Shown piece by piece: positions 43,725 through 52,669 of a stretch of 64,000 nucleotides of DNA. Under the pieces are notes generated by a model that worked only from the letters and a program-made list of their open reading frames with translations, did not search any database and had not been told where the DNA came from. The stretch lies in NCBI GenBank assembly GCA_017560125.1, contig JAFYOS010000006.1:62001-126000 (forward strand), read 5' to 3'. The position numbers and the translations under genes were made by a program. Position 1 is the stretch's first letter. Every line of letters starts with the position of its first letter. Source of the stretch: Bacteroidaceae bacterium (GTDB lineage Bacteria > Bacteroidota > Bacteroidia > Bacteroidales > Bacteroidaceae).

Positions 43725-45935
43725 TTAGTTCTTCAGGTTCTTGAAGAAGAACTCGGTTATCATTTCGAACATGTGCTGACGTGTTTTTGAACCGTAGTAT
43801 ATGCTGTGGTTGCTGTCGGGGTAGATAGCAGTGCTGAACTGCTTGCCGGCCTGTGTCAGCGCGTAAATGTATCGTGTCATGTTGCGGAAGTGTACGTTGT
43901 CGTCGGCTGTTCCGTGAATGAGCAGCAGGTTGCCGTGTAGCTTGTTCACATTTACAATGGCCGAACCGTTGTCATATCCCTCCTTATTCTCTTTGGGGGT
44001 ACGCATGTAACGCTCTGTATATACTGTGTCGTAGAAACGCCAGTCGGTGGGAGCCGCAATAGCTACTCCGGCCTTGAACACGGGGGTGCCCTCGCTCATG
44101 GCCATCAGTGTGTTGTAGCCACCGAAGCTCCAGCCCCATATTGCTATGTTGTTCTTATCCACATAAGGCAGTGTGCCCAAATATTTTGCAGCCTCCACCT
44201 GGTCTTTCGATTCGTATTTGCCGAGTGACATGTATGTGCATTTACCGAACTTGGTGCCTCGGCCTGCTGTTCCGCGACCATCGACACATACCATGATGAA
44301 TCCGTTGCTTGCCATGTAGCTCTCGAAAAGGCCGCCACCATACTGTCCAATAGCCCATGTGTCCTTCACCTTCTGTGAATAGGGGCCGCTGTACTGGTGC
44401 ATGATTACGGGGTATTTCTTGTTTGCATCGAAATCTACGGGCTTAATCATCCAGCCATAGAGTGTGACGCCATCGCTGTTGGTGAATGTGAAAATCTCCT
44501 TGCTACCTACGTTTATGCCCTTCAATCGCTCGAGAAGGTCGTTGTTGTCGAGGATGGTTGCAAGTTCCTGACCGTTGTTGTCGTTGATGGTTACAACGGG
44601 CGGTGTGGTCAGGTTCTGGTAGTTGTTGATGAAGTATTTAAGGCTCTTGCTGAATATGGCGCTGTTTGTTCCGAGCTTCTGTGTCACGCGTGTCTTCTTG
44701 TTTTTGGCGTCAATCTTATAAACCGCGCTCTGTGTGGGGTTGCCCTCGTTGCTCGAGTAGTAGAATATGTTCTTCTTCTCGTCCCAGCCGATAAATCCGT
44801 TCACGTCGTATTCGCCCTTGGTGAGCTGTTTCACCAGATTGCCACCGATGGTGTACAGATAGAGGTGGTTGTAGCCGTCGCGCTCGCTCTGCATTACGAA
44901 ATGGTTCTTGAAGAATGTAAGATCCTGGTAGGTGGTTTCGTTTATGTATTCGGGGCTCTCCTCGCGCAGTATGCGTTTGCACAATCCCGACAAGGGGTTA
45001 GCCTTGAAGATATCCATGCAGTTCTGGTGACGGTTCAGTGTCACGATGGCAAGGAATTCGGGGTCCTCGGTGAACTGTATGCGGGGGATGTAGCTTGTGC
45101 TGTCGATGGGAAGGTCGAGCTTGCGTGTCACGCGGTTCTTTATATCGAATGTGTGTACGGTGACGGTTGAATTCTGTGCGCCGGCTACGGGGTATTTGTA
45201 GCTATAGGGCTTCTTGTAGTCGTCGTACTCGTGGTTCGATGCGCCGGTGGGTATGTACATGGGCATGTCGTAGTTCATCACCTTGCTCTCGTCGTAGCGA
45301 ATGTAGGCAAGCACCTTGCTGTCGGCGCTGAAATCGAACGAGCGGCTTGTGGCGAACTCCTCTTCATATACCCAGTCGGGTAATCCGTTTATTATCTCGC
45401 CGAATTTGCCGTCGGTGGTAATCTGCGATTCGCTACTGTTGAAGAGCAGCTTCACCAGGAACAGGTTGTTCTCGCGTGCAAAGGCAATCATGGTGCCGTC
45501 GGGCGAGAAGATGGGCTCCTGCTGGGGACCGTTCTCCGAGAGGGGCTGCAATTTGTTGTTCTTGCGCGAATATACGTGATATTCGGCGGTAAACGAATGA
45601 CGGTATATGTGGTTGGTGCGTGTCTGTATGAGCATGCGTGCCTCGTCGGGCGAGAAGATATAGCCGTCTATGCGTTTGAAATTACAGTTGCGTGCTGTAT
45701 TTACGTCGAAGAGCGTGTCGGTGACAGCACCGTTTTTGAACGAATGGCACAATATCATTTTGCGGTCGCTGCTCAGCTTGGCAAAGTGTTCGCCGTCGTT
45801 CATGGGGTGTATGCCCGAGAAGCCCTTGGCGCTGAATGTGCCGTTAACAACCTCTTTTAGTTCAATGTCGCGCGGGTTGGCGTTGAGGGTTGCCACTGCG
45901 ACAAACGATAATAGGATAGATAGAATTTTTTTCAT
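43725..45935 (-). CDS. dipeptidyl peptidase IV (S9 family)
   Basis: The 736-residue exported serine peptidase removes X-Pro or X-Ala dipeptides from peptide N-termini. A signal peptide is at residues 1-19 (KKILSILLSFVAVATLNA). An eight-blade propeller domain follows, including the substrate-binding EE pair in WVYEEEFATSRSF. The hydrolase domain has the nucleophile motif GWSFGGYNTL, and the Asp and His in HGTADDNVHF and DSNHSIYYG. The start at 45935 is preferred over 45959. Typical of Porphyromonas and Bacteroides DPP IV. Confidence 0.95.
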   Translation of the reverse strand: MKKILSILLSFVAVATLNANPRDIELKEVVNGTFSAKGFSGIHPMNDGEHFAKLSSDRKMILCHSFKNGAVTDTLFDVNTARNCNFKRIDGYIFSPDEARMLIQTRTNHIYRHSFTAEYHVYSRKNNKLQPLSENGPQQEPIFSPDGTMIAFARENNLFLVKLLFNSSESQITTDGKFGEIINGLPDWVYEEEFATSRSFDFSADSKVLAYIRYDESKVMNYDMPMYIPTGASNHEYDDYKKPYSYKYPVAGAQNSTVTVHTFDIKNRVTRKLDLPIDSTSYIPRIQFTEDPEFLAIVTLNRHQNCMDIFKANPLSGLCKRILREESPEYINETTYQDLTFFKNHFVMQSERDGYNHLYLYTIGGNLVKQLTKGEYDVNGFIGWDEKKNIFYYSSNEGNPTQSAVYKIDAKNKKTRVTQKLGTNSAIFSKSLKYFINNYQNLTTPPVVTINDNNGQELATILDNNDLLERLKGINVGSKEIFTFTNSDGVTLYGWMIKPVDFDANKKYPVIMHQYSGPYSQKVKDTWAIGQYGGGLFESYMASNGFIMVCVDGRGTAGRGTKFGKCTYMSLGKYESKDQVEAAKYLGTLPYVDKNNIAIWGWSFGGYNTLMAMSEGTPVFKAGVAIAAPTDWRFYDTVYTERYMRTPKENKEGYDNGSAIVNVNKLHGNLLLIHGTADDNVHFRNMTRYIYALTQAGKQFSTAIYPDSNHSIYYGSKTRQHMFEMITEFFFKNLKN

Positions 45936-45960
45936 ATGATGTGTTTTGTTTTTCTTCACG

Positions 45961-45968
45961 CGAAGATA
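45961..45968 (-). promoter_or_regulatory. likely promoter -7 box of the DPP IV gene
   Basis: The minus strand reads TATCTTCG, 7 of 8 consensus, 26 bases before the start codon. Confidence 0.4.
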
Positions 45969-46001
45969 CGGATAAAAAACGATATATCAGGGCTGTGCCT
46001 T

Positions 46002-46009
46002 TACTTTTG
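46002..46009 (+). promoter_or_regulatory. possible promoter -7 box of the radical SAM gene
   Basis: TACTTTTG is an exact TAnnTTTG match 96 bases before the start. A second exact match, TACATTTG at 46090-46097, ends only 7 bases before the start codon and would give an almost leaderless mRNA. Confidence 0.4.
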
Positions 46010-46104
46010 TGTATATTTATTTACAGTACATTATTTGCGCGAAACAGCATTTCTTGCCCGAATATGTGTGTATATTGCCCGTTTGTTCGTACATTTGCTT
46101 TGCA

Positions 46105-47043
46105 ATGGAGAGAAAAGAACGATTCTACTATAATGATTATGGGAATTATATGCGCCGCCATTTCGATTTCAAGGTGCAGAAGATTTCCATCGATGGCGGT
46201 TTCACCTGTCCCAATCGCGACGGCACCAAGGGCACGGGTGGTTGCACCTATTGCAATAATCGCACATTCAATCCTGCCTATTGCCATCGCAACCGTTCGG
46301 TTACCGAGCAGATGAACGAGGGCATCGCCTTCTTCTCGCACAAGTATCCGCAGATGCGTTACTTGGCCTATTTTCAGGCATATACCAACACCTACGATTC
46401 GCTCGATGTGCTACGCGCCCGATACGAAGAGGCACTTGCCGTCGATGGGTGCGTGGGGATTGTCATAGGCACCCGTCCCGATTGCATGCCCGACGAACTG
46501 CTCGATTATCTGTCGCGCCTTTCGCGGCGCGTGTATGTGATGGTCGAGTATGGCGTCGAGAGCACCGACGACACCACGCTGCTACGCATAAACCGCGGAC
46601 ACGATTATGCTACGGCTGTCGATGCAGTGGAGCGTACCGCTGCCCACGGACTGCTTGTCGGGGTGCACATTATTCTTGGGCTGCCCGGCGAGGAGCGTGC
46701 TTCGTTTGTGGCACAGGCACGCATGCTGTCGCAGCTGCCTATAACAACGCTCAAGCTCCATCAGTTGCAGCTTATTCGCGGCACTCGCATGGCCGAGGAG
46801 TATGCCGAGAATCCTTCCGATTTCCATCTGTTCCGCCTCGAGGAGTATATAGAGGTGGCTGTCGATTATTTGGAAAATCTGCGCCCCGATATCGTTGTCG
46901 AGCGCTTCGCGTCGCAGTCGCCCAAGGAACTGCTCATAGCGCCCGATTGGGGATTGAAGAACCATGAACTGGTGGATAAGATAAAGCGTCGCATGCGCGA
47001 GCGCGATACGTGGCAGGGCAAATTTTATGCCGACGCCAAGTAG
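46105..47043 (+). CDS. TIGR01212 family radical SAM protein (YhcC-like)
   Basis: The 312-residue protein has the radical SAM cluster motif in GGFTCPNRDGTKGTGGCTYCNN, read in two parts; the wide cysteine spacing is typical of the YhcC family. The SAM-binding region includes YFQAYTNTYD. It is an iron-sulfur enzyme of unknown substrate. The start MERKERFYYNDYGNYMRRHF aligns with family N-termini. Confidence 0.9.
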   Translation: MERKERFYYNDYGNYMRRHFDFKVQKISIDGGFTCPNRDGTKGTGGCTYCNNRTFNPAYCHRNRSVTEQMNEGIAFFSHKYPQMRYLAYFQAYTNTYDSLDVLRARYEEALAVDGCVGIVIGTRPDCMPDELLDYLSRLSRRVYVMVEYGVESTDDTTLLRINRGHDYATAVDAVERTAAHGLLVGVHIILGLPGEERASFVAQARMLSQLPITTLKLHQLQLIRGTRMAEEYAENPSDFHLFRLEEYIEVAVDYLENLRPDIVVERFASQSPKELLIAPDWGLKNHELVDKIKRRMRERDTWQGKFYADAK

Positions 47044-47091
47044 TTTGCGCGGTTTATCTCCCTTTCGGTTGATTATTCCGCCGTTTTGCTG

Positions 47092-47099
47092 TAAATTTG
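47092..47099 (+). promoter_or_regulatory. promoter -7 box of the histidine phosphatase gene
   Basis: TAAATTTG is an exact match, with a TTG 20 bases upstream as a possible -33 element. The start codon is 64 bases downstream. Confidence 0.55.
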
Positions 47100-47162
47100 T
47101 CTCCGTGACGAATGAACAGAATGTTTAATATATTTTCATAGAAATAACCGTTTCGGAATATT

Positions 47163-47666
47163 ATGGTAAAAATCTATTTGACACGACATGGAGAGACAAT
47201 AGAAAACAGTCGCGGACTCTTTCAGGGACATGCCCCCGGACATTTGTCCGATAAGGGTAAGGAGCAGGCTGCGCTGTTGGGCATTACATTGAAGGATATG
47301 ACATTCGATGCCATGTTCTGTAGCGATTTGCAGCGTTGCAAGGACACTGCTGCCATTGCTTTGGGCGAGAGGGTGGCCGACCTTAATTATACTCCCATGC
47401 TTCGCGAAAGAGATATGGGCAATTTCTCGGGTAAGGAGATTAAGGGCGCAGTGCTCGACGACAGCGTGGAATCGACCGAGTCTATGCTGGAACGTGCAAA
47501 AACTTTCCTCCGTTTCCTCGATACCGAGTATGCTGGCAAGAAGGTGCTTGTAATCAGTCATGGCTATTTTGCGCGAATCATACAGTCGGTAATAGAGAAT
47601 GTCGATTATACCACCCTGCACAAATTGGATAACTGCGAGGTTAGGGAATTCGTTTGGAGTGAGTAG
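47163..47666 (+). CDS. histidine phosphatase family protein
   Basis: The 167-residue protein has the phosphohistidine motif YLTRHGETIENSRGLFQG at residues 4-21. The second histidine is in VLVISHGYFARII, and the family RERDMGNFSG segment is present. The branch includes phosphoglycerate mutase-like, CobC and sugar-phosphate phosphatases. The exact substrate is not predictable. It is a single gene with its own promoter and terminator. Confidence 0.9.
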   Translation: MVKIYLTRHGETIENSRGLFQGHAPGHLSDKGKEQAALLGITLKDMTFDAMFCSDLQRCKDTAAIALGERVADLNYTPMLRERDMGNFSGKEIKGAVLDDSVESTESMLERAKTFLRFLDTEYAGKKVLVISHGYFARIIQSVIENVDYTTLHKLDNCEVREFVWSE

Positions 47667-47693
47667 CTCCAAGGCCTTCTCCCGGTTGATATA

Positions 47694-47731
47694 AAAAAAT
47701 AGGCATCTATCTGATAGATGCCTATTTTTAT
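47694..47731. terminator. bidirectional terminator
   Basis: AGGCATCTAT and ATAGATGCCT pair around CTG, with A on the left and T on the right. It separates the phosphatase gene (+) and the wHTH gene (-). Confidence 0.8.
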
Positions 47732-47749
47732 CTTTTAAGATAAGGAGAA

Positions 47750-47950
47750 TTACTTAAGAGCGAAAATCTCTTCGTCCTCTACGATGCATGAGAAGATTTT
47801 GTCCTCACGAAGAAGCCAACCGAGTCCCAAGTAAAGCTCTTTCTCTTTCAATTTTGCAGCAGTTTTAATCTCTTTAAGGGTAAGACCCTCTGAACCGTTA
47901 AGCGCATTCCAAATGCGGCCTGCGATTTCTCCAGCCTTTTCTGTCATCAT
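47750..47950 (-). CDS. small winged-helix protein (DUF2582)
   Basis: The 66-residue protein matches the DUF2582 family of tiny winged helix-turn-helix proteins: EIAGRIWNALNGSEGLTLKEI, split over two helices, then KEKELYLGLGWLLREDKI. Whether it binds DNA or protein is unknown. A consensus promoter box lies at 47992-47999. Confidence 0.88.
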   Translation of the reverse strand: MMTEKAGEIAGRIWNALNGSEGLTLKEIKTAAKLKEKELYLGLGWLLREDKIFSCIVEDEEIFALK

Positions 47951-47991
47951 AATTTTTCTATTTTTAAATTTAAGATTCTGATTCTCGGGCG

Positions 47992-47999
47992 CAAAGGTA
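47992..47999 (-). promoter_or_regulatory. promoter -7 box of the DUF2582 gene
   Basis: The minus strand reads TACCTTTG, an exact match, 42 bases before the start codon. Confidence 0.6.
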
Positions 48000-48124
48000 T
48001 GTGTTATTTCTTGAAAATAATTATTGCATCCGAAATATTAAACATTTTTTAACTAAATTTTACCCTAATCGCCTCTCTGTTTTGAAAAATCAGTACAATT
48101 TAGTAATTTATAAGTCTTTAGTAA

Positions 48125-48589
48125 CTATTGTTCGAAGTTTTTGCCGGCCTTGTACTCCTCCCATATTCTGGCAGCTTCTTCGACCATTTTCACGCATGGT
48201 CTTTTCTTGAAGTACTCGGCTGTTCTTGCTTCGGGGGTGGGTGGAGTGGGGGCCTCTTTGCTTAGTCCCAACAGCTCGGCGCATACGGTTGAGCCGTTGC
48301 GCTTTTCGAACTCCTTGGCGAGCATCTGCACCACCTTGTAGTTGTTCTCCTTGCCATCCTTGTCCTTGCCTTCGGTGCATCCGGTCTCGAGGCCGGCGAG
48401 CATGAATAGTCCGCAGGCGGCGCCACATGTCTTTCGCATGCGTCCGATGCCGCCGCCGAACGATGCTGCCATCTTCAGGGCCTGTTCGCGGGTAAATCCA
48501 TAATCCTCGGCATATGCAGCCACCACCGCCTGTGAGCAGTTGTAGCCCTCTTTGAACAGTTCTACTGCTTTTTCTATCTTGCTTTCCAT
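48125..48589 (-). CDS. C_GCAxxG_C_C family protein
   Basis: The 154-residue protein has the cysteine pattern of the putative redox-active C_GCAxxG_C_C family: CSQAVV early, then CGAACGLFML, GCTEG, VCAELL and a late RPCVKMVEEAA. It is often found next to redox or transport genes, and its biochemical role is unknown. It begins 10 bases after the M3 lipoprotein gene, so the two are probably co-transcribed. Confidence 0.88.
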   Translation of the reverse strand: MESKIEKAVELFKEGYNCSQAVVAAYAEDYGFTREQALKMAASFGGGIGRMRKTCGAACGLFMLAGLETGCTEGKDKDGKENNYKVVQMLAKEFEKRNGSTVCAELLGLSKEAPTPPTPEARTAEYFKKRPCVKMVEEAARIWEEYKAGKNFEQ

Positions 48590-48599
48590 TGTGTGTCTT

Positions 48600-50711
48600 T
48601 TAGTCGATTAGTCCTCTGCGTCTTAACATCGCTTGGGGGTTGGGGTCGGCGCCTCTGAAGCGGCGATACTGCTCCATGGGCTCCTCGCTACCTCCCATTT
48701 CGAGCAGGTGACGGAATGCCTTTGCAGTTGCGGCGTCGAATATTCCGCGCTCTTTGAAAAGCTCGAATGCGTCGGCGTCGAGAACCTCGGCCCACAGATA
48801 TGCGTAGTAGCCAACTGAATATCCGCTGTTGAATATGTGCGAGAAATTGCATGTGCGGTAGCGGTATTCAATCTCGGGGATAAATCCTATCGCGTTGCGC
48901 AGCTCCTGTTCGAACTGGTTGCAGTCGAACTCGTCGTCATACTCCCCGAGGCTGTGTATCTTCATGTCAAGCAAGGCTGCTGCTACGAGCTCGGTTGTTT
49001 CGAAGCCCGAATTGAAGTGCGAAGCTCTATTGATCTTCTCTATCAGCTCGTCGGGAATGGCTTCTCCGGTCTGGTAGTGCTTGGCGTATGTCTTGAGCAC
49101 CTCGGATTCCATGGCCCAATGCTCGTTTATCTGCGAGAAGAGCTCCACGAAATCGTGTTTTACGTTTGTGCCGCTCACCGAGGGGTAGTGGGCCTGTGTC
49201 ATCATGCCATGGAGCGCGTGTCCGAATTCGTGGAACAGGGTGAGTGTTTCGTCGATGTTGAGCAACGAGGGGGTGTCGCCCGATGCGGGAGTGAAATTAC
49301 ATACGTTCACAATCATGGGGCGGGTGTTGTAGTCGCCCAGGTTTATCTGATTTACGAAATTGGTCATCCATGCACCCGAACGCTTCGATTTTCTCGGGAA
49401 GAAATCAACGTAGAATATACCAAGGTGCTGCTGCTTGTCGTCGAGAACCTGGAATACCTTCACGCCGTCGTTGTAGATGGGGATATCCTTGCGCTCCACG
49501 AACGACAGGCCGAAGAGCTTGGTGGCGCAGTCGAAGGCTCCGCCGAGCACGTTGTCCAGCTTGAAGTAGGGCTTAATCTCGTTCTCGTCGAGTGAGTATT
49601 TTACCTTGCGCAGCTTCTCGGTGTAGTACATCCAGTCCCAGCCGGCGAGCTTGAAGCCGCCCTTTTCCTTGTCGATGAGTGCCTGCAATTCGGTTGCCTC
49701 CTCCTTGGCGCGTTTTATGGCAGCCTCCCATATATTGTTCATCAGCTGCATGGCTGCTTCGGGTGTCTTGGCCATCTTCACATCCATTTTGAAGTCGGCG
49801 TATGTGTCGAAGCCCAGCATTTTGGCTTTGCTGAGTCGCAGTTTCAGTATATCTCTGATGATGCTTTTGTTATTGTACGGGTTATCGTTGCTACCCCTGT
49901 TGTAGTAGGCCTTGTATATTTTTTCGCGCAGTTCGCGGTTGTCGGCATATTGCAGGAAGGGGATGCAGCTGGGCTTGTCCAGTGTGAAGAGCCATCCTTC
50001 GACGCCCGCCTCCTTGGCAGCCGATTGCGCAGCGTCGCGTACGCTCTGTGGCAGACCGCTCAAATCCTTTTCGTCTGTTATTATCATCTGGAACTGCTTG
50101 CTGTCGTCGAGCAGGTTCTTTCCGAATCTTATCGACTCCAGGCCTATCTGTGTGTCGATGTCCAAAAGCATGCGTTTCTCTGTTTTGTCGAGCAGTGCAC
50201 CACCGCGAACAAAATCCTTGTAGTAGTTCTCGAGCACAATGCTCTGCTCCTCGCTCAGGTTGAGCATTTCGCGGTTGTCATACAGCGTGCGTATGCGCTT
50301 GAAGAGATCGTCGTTCATGTATATGAATCCGTTGAGCTCGGTCAATTTGGGGGTGATGCTGTTCTCTATTTGCAGCATCTCGTCGTTGGAGTCGCTTTCG
50401 TTCAGAGTGAAGAATATGCAGCTCACCTTGTCGAGCAGGCGGCCGCTGAGCTCCAATGCGTCGATGGTGTTGGCATATGTGGGCGCCTCCTTGCAATCTA
50501 TAATCTTCTGTATCTCGGCCATTTTCTCGGCGATGCCCTGTTCGAATGCCGGCAGAAAATCAGATGTTTTATACTTGTCGAATTCCGGTGCGCCGAACGG
50601 AGCAGTGCTCTCGACGGTGAGCGGGTTTATCGTCTCGGGTGCTTTGTTGCATGATGTGTGTGTCAGCATGGTTGCAAAAATGATAGATAGAACAAAAATC
50701 TCTTTTTTCAT
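48600..50711 (-). CDS. M3 family metallopeptidase (peptidyl-dipeptidase Dcp type), lipoprotein
   Basis: The 703-residue zinc peptidase has the HExxH motif in LFHEFGHALHGMMTQ followed by DFVELFSQINEHW. Unlike the copy at 28952-31015 it starts with a lipoprotein signal, KEIFVLSIIFATMLTHTSC, so it should face the periplasm or surface. Such enzymes release dipeptides from peptide C-termini. With DPP IV nearby it suggests use of peptides from outside. Confidence 0.94.
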   Translation of the reverse strand: MKKEIFVLSIIFATMLTHTSCNKAPETINPLTVESTAPFGAPEFDKYKTSDFLPAFEQGIAEKMAEIQKIIDCKEAPTYANTIDALELSGRLLDKVSCIFFTLNESDSNDEMLQIENSITPKLTELNGFIYMNDDLFKRIRTLYDNREMLNLSEEQSIVLENYYKDFVRGGALLDKTEKRMLLDIDTQIGLESIRFGKNLLDDSKQFQMIITDEKDLSGLPQSVRDAAQSAAKEAGVEGWLFTLDKPSCIPFLQYADNRELREKIYKAYYNRGSNDNPYNNKSIIRDILKLRLSKAKMLGFDTYADFKMDVKMAKTPEAAMQLMNNIWEAAIKRAKEEATELQALIDKEKGGFKLAGWDWMYYTEKLRKVKYSLDENEIKPYFKLDNVLGGAFDCATKLFGLSFVERKDIPIYNDGVKVFQVLDDKQQHLGIFYVDFFPRKSKRSGAWMTNFVNQINLGDYNTRPMIVNVCNFTPASGDTPSLLNIDETLTLFHEFGHALHGMMTQAHYPSVSGTNVKHDFVELFSQINEHWAMESEVLKTYAKHYQTGEAIPDELIEKINRASHFNSGFETTELVAAALLDMKIHSLGEYDDEFDCNQFEQELRNAIGFIPEIEYRYRTCNFSHIFNSGYSVGYYAYLWAEVLDADAFELFKERGIFDAATAKAFRHLLEMGGSEEPMEQYRRFRGADPNPQAMLRRRGLID

Positions 50712-50741
50712 TATATATTACTATTGAAATTATTTCTTTTA

Positions 50742-50749
50742 CAAAAATA
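50742..50749 (-). promoter_or_regulatory. promoter -7 box of the M3 lipoprotein gene
   Basis: The minus strand reads TATTTTTG, an exact match, 31 bases before the start codon. Confidence 0.5.
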
Positions 50750-50875
50750 CGAACTAACGAGCGAAACGCCAAACATGTTTGAGCTTTTCCGAGGCGCGGC
50801 TAATCAAATGCAATAAAACCGTTGGCCGGTCGTTTTTTTATCATTAAAAATAGACCGTTTTTAAGCTAAAAAATA

Positions 50876-50883
50876 TATCTTTG
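50876..50883 (+). promoter_or_regulatory. promoter -7 box of ettA
   Basis: TATCTTTG is an exact match, 70 bases before the start codon. Confidence 0.6.
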
Positions 50884-50952
50884 CAGATTGATAGAAGGCG
50901 TGGTGCATAGTAGCCTTACGCCTCCATTAGTAATTCAGTTTAACAAAGCAAT

Positions 50953-52650
50953 ATGGCAACAGTTGACGACAAAAAGATTATCTTTTCGATGGTAGGTCTG
51001 AGCAAGACTATCAAGCAGACAAACAAACAGATTCTTAAGAATATTTATCTATCGTTCTTCTACGGTGCAAAGATTGGTATCGTGGGTATGAACGGTGCCG
51101 GTAAATCTACACTTATGAAGATTATTGCCGGACTCGACAACGACTACCAGGGAAATGTGGTGTGGTCGCCCGGATACTCTGTTGGCTATCTTCCCCAGGA
51201 ACCCCATTTGCAGGATGGAAAGACTGTGATGGAGTGTGTGAAAGAGGGTGTGCAGGCTACAGTGGACGCTCTTGCCGAGTATGAGGAAATCAATCTTAAG
51301 TTCGGTCTTCCCGAGTATTACGAGGATGAGAACAAGATGAATGAACTTTTTGCACGTCAGGGCGAGTTGCAGGATATTATAGACGCAACCGATGCTTGGA
51401 ACCTTGACAGCAAACTGGAGCGTGCAATGGCTGCATTGCGCTGTCCTGCTCCCGACGAACTTGTCGATCACCTTTCGGGTGGTGAGCGCCGCCGTGTGGC
51501 ATTGTGCCGTCTGCTTCTTCAGAAACCCGACGTGCTGTTGCTCGACGAGCCTACCAACCACCTCGATGCCGAGAGTATCGACTGGCTGGAGCAGCACCTC
51601 AACCAATACGAAGGCACTGTTATTGCCGTTACTCATGACCGTTACTTCCTCGACGATGTTGCTGGATGGATTCTCGAACTCGACCGTGGCGAGGGAATTC
51701 CTTGGCAGGGCAACTACTCATCTTGGCTCGACCAGAAGACAAAGCGTATGGAGCAGGAAGAGAAGAGCGCAAGCAAGCGCCGTAAGTCGCTCGAGCGCGA
51801 ACTCGAGTGGGTGCGCATGGCACCCAAGGCACGTCAGGCAAAGGGTAAGGCACGTCTTAACTCATACGAGAGAATGTTGAATGAGGATCAGAAAGAGCGT
51901 GAGGAGAAACTTGAAATCTTTATTCCCAACGGTCCTCGCTTGGGTAACAAGGTTATCAACGCCGAGCATCTTGCAAAATCGTTTGGTAGCAAGACACTCT
52001 TTACCGACCTTAACTTCACATTGCCCCCCAACGGCATTGTGGGTGTGATTGGTCCTAACGGTGCAGGTAAGACAACGCTGTTCCGTATGATTATGGGTCT
52101 TGAAACTCCCGACGCTGGTTCGTTCGAGGTTGGTGAGACTGTAAAACTGGCCTATGTGGATCAGAATCACAAGGACATCGTTGCCGACAAGAGCGTTTAC
52201 GAGGTAATGAGCGGTGGCAGCGAGCTTATGCGTTTGGGCGGTAAGGAGATTAACGTACGCGCATATCTTTCGCGTTTCAATTTCTCGGGTGCCGACCAGG
52301 AGAAAAAATGTGGTGTACTCTCGGGTGGTGAGCGCAATCGTCTGCACCTTGCAATGGCGTTGAAAGAGGGCGGTAACGTGCTTCTTCTCGACGAGCCTAC
52401 CAACGACATCGATGTGAACACCTTGCGTGCGCTCGAGGAGGGTCTCGAGAACTTCGCCGGTTGTGCAGTGGTAATCAGCCACGACCGTTGGTTCCTCGAC
52501 CGTATATGTACACACATCATTGCTTTTGAGGGCGACGGAAACGTATATAGTTACGAGGGTTCATACTCCGATTACGAGGAGCACAAGATGAAACGCCTTG
52601 GTATCGATGAGCCTAAGAAGGCAAGATACCGCAAACTTATTGAGGATTAA
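50953..52650 (+). CDS. ettA: ABC-F protein EttA (energy-dependent translational throttle)
   Basis: The 565-residue cytosolic protein has two ATP-binding cassettes and no membrane domain. Walker A motifs are GMNGAGKST and GPNGAGKTT; signatures are LSGGERRRV and LSGGERNRL; Walker B segments are LLLDEPTNHLD and LLLDEPTNDID. The linker between cassettes (about 240-320) is charged and helical. Known EttA binds the ribosomal E site and links translation to ATP level. An aminotransferase gene follows 19 bases later. Confidence 0.95.
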   Translation: MATVDDKKIIFSMVGLSKTIKQTNKQILKNIYLSFFYGAKIGIVGMNGAGKSTLMKIIAGLDNDYQGNVVWSPGYSVGYLPQEPHLQDGKTVMECVKEGVQATVDALAEYEEINLKFGLPEYYEDENKMNELFARQGELQDIIDATDAWNLDSKLERAMAALRCPAPDELVDHLSGGERRRVALCRLLLQKPDVLLLDEPTNHLDAESIDWLEQHLNQYEGTVIAVTHDRYFLDDVAGWILELDRGEGIPWQGNYSSWLDQKTKRMEQEEKSASKRRKSLERELEWVRMAPKARQAKGKARLNSYERMLNEDQKEREEKLEIFIPNGPRLGNKVINAEHLAKSFGSKTLFTDLNFTLPPNGIVGVIGPNGAGKTTLFRMIMGLETPDAGSFEVGETVKLAYVDQNHKDIVADKSVYEVMSGGSELMRLGGKEINVRAYLSRFNFSGADQEKKCGVLSGGERNRLHLAMALKEGGNVLLLDEPTNDIDVNTLRALEEGLENFAGCAVVISHDRWFLDRICTHIIAFEGDGNVYSYEGSYSDYEEHKMKRLGIDEPKKARYRKLIED

Positions 52651-52669
52651 TTAAAAACGAAATATACTG

